A DNA stretch of 64,000 bases, from assembly GCF_006442965.1 (NCBI RefSeq), contig NZ_VFWX01000001.1:248001-312000 (forward strand), given 5' to 3'. A program made the position numbers and the translations under genes. The notes beneath the pieces are model-generated. The model was not told the origin of the DNA, ran no database searches, and saw nothing but the letters and a program-made list of their open reading frames with translations. Each line of letters starts with the position of its first letter. Within the stretch, counting starts at the first letter, position 1. Source of the DNA: Mesorhizobium sp. CU3. GTDB lineage: Bacteria; Pseudomonadota; Alphaproteobacteria; Rhizobiales; Rhizobiaceae. Positions 60,755 through 64,000 of this stretch are shown in pieces.

Positions 60755-62338
60755 TTATCGGCCCGGACTTTCGTTGAGCGTCGCCACCGTCTTCAGCGCG
60801 CCGTCCAGCATGTCGCCCTTCTCGTCCTTCAGCGCCGCCTCGCGCAGGCGGCGGAGCCAGTCGGCCGCATCTTCCCTACCCTTCAGCATTGGCAGCGCCG
60901 ACAGCACGCGGTCGAATTTCGACTGGGCGCGGGCGTGGGTGTCGCTGTAGCCCTTGATCAGGCGGCGGCAGTTCAAGATCTCGGTGGCCAAGGCGTAGTC
61001 CTGTTGCACGTTGCCGAGCGCCAGCTGGTACCACCGTTCAAGATGCTCGGTTTCGACTTTGTGGCGCAGCAGGCGCCGCCGCCAGCGGCGCAGGCCGCCG
61101 ATGAACCACAGCATGGCGAAGCCGGTGAAACTGTCGGTGCGGATGTGGCGGCCGCGGTTGATGCGTCGGTCGAGAAAAGCGGCGAGTTTCGGCCGGTCCT
61201 CGATGTAGCTGCCGAGGCCCGCCGGCAGCGTGCCGCAAAACTCCTCGATGCGCGGATGGAAATATTCGGTCACCTGCAGGACCGAACCTTGCTTGACGCC
61301 CACCTCGTTGCGCACGCGCCGGTCGCGGGTCGAGCGCGTCTTGAGATCGGCGACGCGGATCATGTCGTCATAGCACATGGCGTTGGCGAGATGTTTTGCC
61401 GCGGCGATCGACAGCGCGTAGCCGAGCATCTCACTCTCCAGCACGGCGGCCTTGTCCAGCCGGTCGAGGTATTCGCTGCCATAAGCGACGTCCTGATAGT
61501 CGACGACTTTCTTCAGGCCGCGTTCGGCCATGTCGCGCAGCGGGTCCGGCAACGCCGCGACACGGTCAGCAAGACCCTGCCAGCCCTTCAGCAGGGTTTC
61601 CGGGCCGCTGACTTTTGGCGCTGGCTGGACTTCGGGGGCGGCGGGCGTCGATGCCTTGCCGCCCGCCGGCGCGGCCGCGACGCCCCGCGCCCGATCATAG
61701 GCAGCGCCAAAGGCGGCGAGGCTGGCTTTCACGCCACGGCCACCGGCGCCGATCGCCTGCTCATAGTTTTCGCGGACGAAAGGCAGCGCATCGGAACCGG
61801 CCAGCGCACCGAGCAGGCTGGCCGAGATCATGGTGCCGTTCTCGGCGGCGATCTTTTCCATGTCGAAGGCAATGAAGCGTTTTGCGGCGGCTTGTGCCGT
61901 CGCATGGACCTTTTCCGACGAAGCGCGGCCGTCACCCGGCTCGATCTTTTCCGAGACGGCGGCGATGCGGTGCGAGGAGGTGATCAGCGTCGTGCGTTCG
62001 GGCGTGACGAAGCCGCGGATGATAGCGCGGCCGGCTTCCATCAATTCGGCTGCGATCAATATGTCGACGTCGCCTTGCGAGGGCGACAGGGCGAAGACCG
62101 GCAGCCGGCCGGTGTCACGCGCCATCTCGATGTAGTAGATCGTGGCGCCGGTGCGCTGGGCGACGCCAGCGACCGAGGTCGACTGGGCGATATAGCCGCT
62201 GCGCTCGGCGACATCGGTGATCCAGTCGGCGAGCACGCCGCCGCCCTGGCCGCCGACGGCGAGCACGGCGAGTTTTATCACCCGCTCGTCATCAGAAGCG
62301 CCCATCTTCGGGCGCAGCGCTGCGCTGGGGTCAAGCAT
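60755..62338 (-). CDS. iorB: Indolepyruvate oxidoreductase subunit beta with C-terminal extension
   Basis: This 527-residue subunit of the indolepyruvate:ferredoxin oxidoreductase family has the N-terminal 2-oxoacid oxidoreductase gamma/beta-type domain (LAVLAVGGQGGGVLADWITD, residues about 22-42). That is followed by a long C-terminal region (LDKAAVLESEMLGYALSIAA; WYQLALGNVQQDYALATEIL) not found in the approximately 200-residue archaeal IorB, so it is a fused form. It oxidatively decarboxylates aryl pyruvates to aryl-acetyl-CoA with IorA. Start ATG 62338 overlaps the iorA stop by eight bases. Confidence 0.9.
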   Translation of the reverse strand: MLDPSAALRPKMGASDDERVIKLAVLAVGGQGGGVLADWITDVAERSGYIAQSTSVAGVAQRTGATIYYIEMARDTGRLPVFALSPSQGDVDILIAAELMEAGRAIIRGFVTPERTTLITSSHRIAAVSEKIEPGDGRASSEKVHATAQAAAKRFIAFDMEKIAAENGTMISASLLGALAGSDALPFVRENYEQAIGAGGRGVKASLAAFGAAYDRARGVAAAPAGGKASTPAAPEVQPAPKVSGPETLLKGWQGLADRVAALPDPLRDMAERGLKKVVDYQDVAYGSEYLDRLDKAAVLESEMLGYALSIAAAKHLANAMCYDDMIRVADLKTRSTRDRRVRNEVGVKQGSVLQVTEYFHPRIEEFCGTLPAGLGSYIEDRPKLAAFLDRRINRGRHIRTDSFTGFAMLWFIGGLRRWRRRLLRHKVETEHLERWYQLALGNVQQDYALATEILNCRRLIKGYSDTHARAQSKFDRVLSALPMLKGREDAADWLRRLREAALKDEKGDMLDGALKTVATLNESPGR

Positions 62339-64000
62339 CGGCGAACGTCAAACGACGGCTCTCGCGGCGCCGCTGCAGCAGGCCGATGACGGCGCGACGC
62401 GCTTTTTCGAGGAAGCGATCCCAGCCACTGGGATTGTGGACGACATCGGCGCGGTAGAAGGACGGGCAAAGCACGGCGGCATCGGCCACCTCGCCGCAAT
62501 TGCCGCAGCCGACGCAGTTCTGGTCGATCGAGGCCACCGGATCGTCGCGCAGCGGATCGTCGAGCGTCTTCACCGACAGTGACGGGCAGCCGGAAAGCCG
62601 CATGCAGGCATGGTCGCCGGTGCAGATGTCCTCGTCGACGCCGAACTTCGGCTTCACCATGCGCTCGCCGCCCTTGATCGCCTTGTCGACCAACGGTTTT
62701 TCGCGGCGCTGGCGGTTCAGCATGCATTCGGACGAGGCGACGATGACCTTCGGCCCTTTCTCCTCGGTGGTCAGCGCTTCGCGCAAGGTCGCCTGCATCT
62801 TGCCGACATCATAGGTGCGGTCGATGTGGCGCAGCCATTTGACGCCCATGCCCTTCACCGCCTCGGTGATCGGGTGTTTCGTCGACTTGGTGCGGTTCGA
62901 GGCGCGCGACGACAGGATGTCCTGGCCGCCGGTGGCGGCCGAGTAAAAATTGTCGACGATGACGATGACGCCGTCATTCTTGTTGAAGACTGCGTTGCCG
63001 ATCGAGGAGGTAAGGCCGTTGTGCCAGAAGCCGCCGTCGCCGACGAAGGAGATCGAACGGCGCTTGGCATCGGGCGAGTTGAAGGCGGAGGCCGAGGCGG
63101 GACCCAGCCCGTAGCCCATGGTGGTGGCGCCGAGCTCGAAGGGCGGCATGATCGAGAACAGATGGCAGCCGATGTCGGAGGCGATGTGGTGCTTGCCGAG
63201 TTCCTGCTCGACGAGCTTGGTCGCGGCGAAGATCGGCCGCTCGGGGCAGCCGATGCAGAAACCCGGCGGGCGGCCGGGAACGACATTGATGAGGTCGGCG
63301 GTGTCGACGCCCTCGCCCAGCTTGTTCGGCGCCCGCACCTCGCCCGGCAGCAGATGCGGCGCGTTGGCGCGCAGGAAGGAGCCGATGCCGTCGAGCATGA
63401 CCTGTCCGGTATACTCGCCGGCTATCGGCAGATGCTCCTTGCCGACCAGCTTCGTGCCGCGGCCGGCCTTGTGCAGCATGGCGGCAAAGGCCTGTTCGAT
63501 GTAGTTGGGCTGGCCTTCCTCCACGACCAGCACCGCCTGCTTGCCTTCGCAGAAGGCGAGGAACTCGTCATCGACCAGCGGGTAGACGGCGTTCAGCACA
63601 TAAAGCGGGACGTCGGTGTCGCCATAGGTGTCGGCAAGGCCGAGCCGCTGCAGGGCGCGGATAACCGAATTATACATGCCGCCCTGCATGACGATGCCGA
63701 CCGAGCCGTGATCCGGCCCGAACATCTCGTTGATCTCGCGCTCGCGAATGAAATTCACGGCAGCCGGCCAGCGCTTGGCGACCTTCTCCTTCTCATGCAG
63801 GAAGGAGGCCGGCGGCAGCACGATGCGGCCGGTGTCGCGGCGCGGCGCCGACAGCGCGTCGGCCACCGTCATTGGCGGGCGCTTGTTGTCCTTGGCGGTG
63901 AAGTGGCCGTGGACGTGGCAGCAGCGGATGCGCACCTGCAGCATCACCGGCGTGTTGGAGACCTCCGACAATTCGAAGCCGTCCTCGACCGTCTTGACGA
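62331..64000 (-). CDS. iorA: Indolepyruvate oxidoreductase subunit alpha, N-terminus outside window
   Basis: This is the C-terminal 556 residues of IorA. The reading frame is open to the right edge, so the start is not in the window. The visible part has the pyruvate:ferredoxin-type core (EGQPNYIEQAFAAMLHKAG), the TPP-binding GDGGFWHNGLTSSIGNAVFN and IVIVDNFYSAATGGQDILSS. The C-terminal ferredoxin-like domain carries CTGDHACMRLSGCPSL and CVGCGNCGEVADAAVLCPSF, two [4Fe-4S] motif sets, the first with unusual spacing. With iorB it forms the aryl-pyruvate oxidoreductase. Confidence 0.92.
   Translation of the reverse strand, partial: VKTVEDGFELSEVSNTPVMLQVRIRCCHVHGHFTAKDNKRPPMTVADALSAPRRDTGRIVLPPASFLHEKEKVAKRWPAAVNFIREREINEMFGPDHGSVGIVMQGGMYNSVIRALQRLGLADTYGDTDVPLYVLNAVYPLVDDEFLAFCEGKQAVLVVEEGQPNYIEQAFAAMLHKAGRGTKLVGKEHLPIAGEYTGQVMLDGIGSFLRANAPHLLPGEVRAPNKLGEGVDTADLINVVPGRPPGFCIGCPERPIFAATKLVEQELGKHHIASDIGCHLFSIMPPFELGATTMGYGLGPASASAFNSPDAKRRSISFVGDGGFWHNGLTSSIGNAVFNKNDGVIVIVDNFYSAATGGQDILSSRASNRTKSTKHPITEAVKGMGVKWLRHIDRTYDVGKMQATLREALTTEEKGPKVIVASSECMLNRQRREKPLVDKAIKGGERMVKPKFGVDEDICTGDHACMRLSGCPSLSVKTLDDPLRDDPVASIDQNCVGCGNCGEVADAAVLCPSFYRADVVHNPSGWDRFLEKARRAVIGLLQRRRESRRLTFADA

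Overview
The window is a contiguous, gene-dense, GC-rich piece of an alphaproteobacterial chromosome. It is most probably Mesorhizobium or a close relative in the Rhizobiales. The evidence is the gene order tsaB-rimI-plsC-miaB-phoH-ybeY-corC-lnt, a RIME-like double palindrome at 14526-14644, an exact Irr-type iron control element at 14376-14392, paired imelysin genes interleaved with bacterioferritin, a yejBEF importer with two binding proteins, and small GCG_CRPN-like secreted proteins. There is no CRISPR array, no complete insertion sequence, no phage and no rRNA operon. One tRNA (Thr, CGT) and the SRP RNA are present.

Region by region. (1) 1-7622, minus strand: a housekeeping block for tRNA modification (tsaB, miaB), ribosome maturation (ybeY, rimI), lipids (plsC) and lipoprotein acylation (lnt, cut by the window edge), with a VOC gene inserted between corC and lnt. 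(2) 7763-14392, minus strand: an iron block made of imelysin, Bfd, bacterioferritin, a di-heme DUF1111 protein, a second imelysin and a Tat-exported DUF1513 protein, with one Irr box upstream. (3) 14661-22713: an FAD reductase convergent with gabT, then a tripartite RND pump with two lipoprotein adaptors. (4) 22726-34216, mainly minus: a small low-GC immunity-like gene, a five-gene Dpp/Opp-type importer, a MltB-like lytic transglycosylase, recR, a SleB-like hydrolase, ybaB, dnaX and ffs. (5) 34391-39345: HIT, nudC, Dabb, a dead Phd/VapC toxin-antitoxin relic lying between two copies of the pheA 3' end, pheA, kdsB and a membrane-anchored cytochrome c. (6) 39505-47157: yejA, a second Tat-type binding protein, yejB, yejE, yejF. 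(7) 47247-54098: ghrA, a P-loop kinase-like gene, a lipoprotein, a TPR methyltransferase, the ligase-associated exonuclease and ATP-dependent ligase pair, and a TTG-started membrane protein. (8) 54424-60670: tRNA-Thr, YodC-like, EF-hand protein, ECF sigma factor, a membrane protein in the anti-sigma position, a CpxP-like protein, a GCG_CRPN-like protein, a DUF1800/DUF1501 pair, and a second GCG_CRPN-like gene on the other strand. (9) 60755-64000: iorB and iorA, the latter running off the window.

The parts that most deserve attention are the Irr-box-headed iron block, in which one imelysin keeps the HxxE motif and the other does not; the ECF-sigma/EF-hand/DUF1800-DUF1501 block, whose function is not known to me; the duplicated pheA 3' end enclosing a broken toxin-antitoxin locus; and a three-copy palindromic intergenic repeat family.
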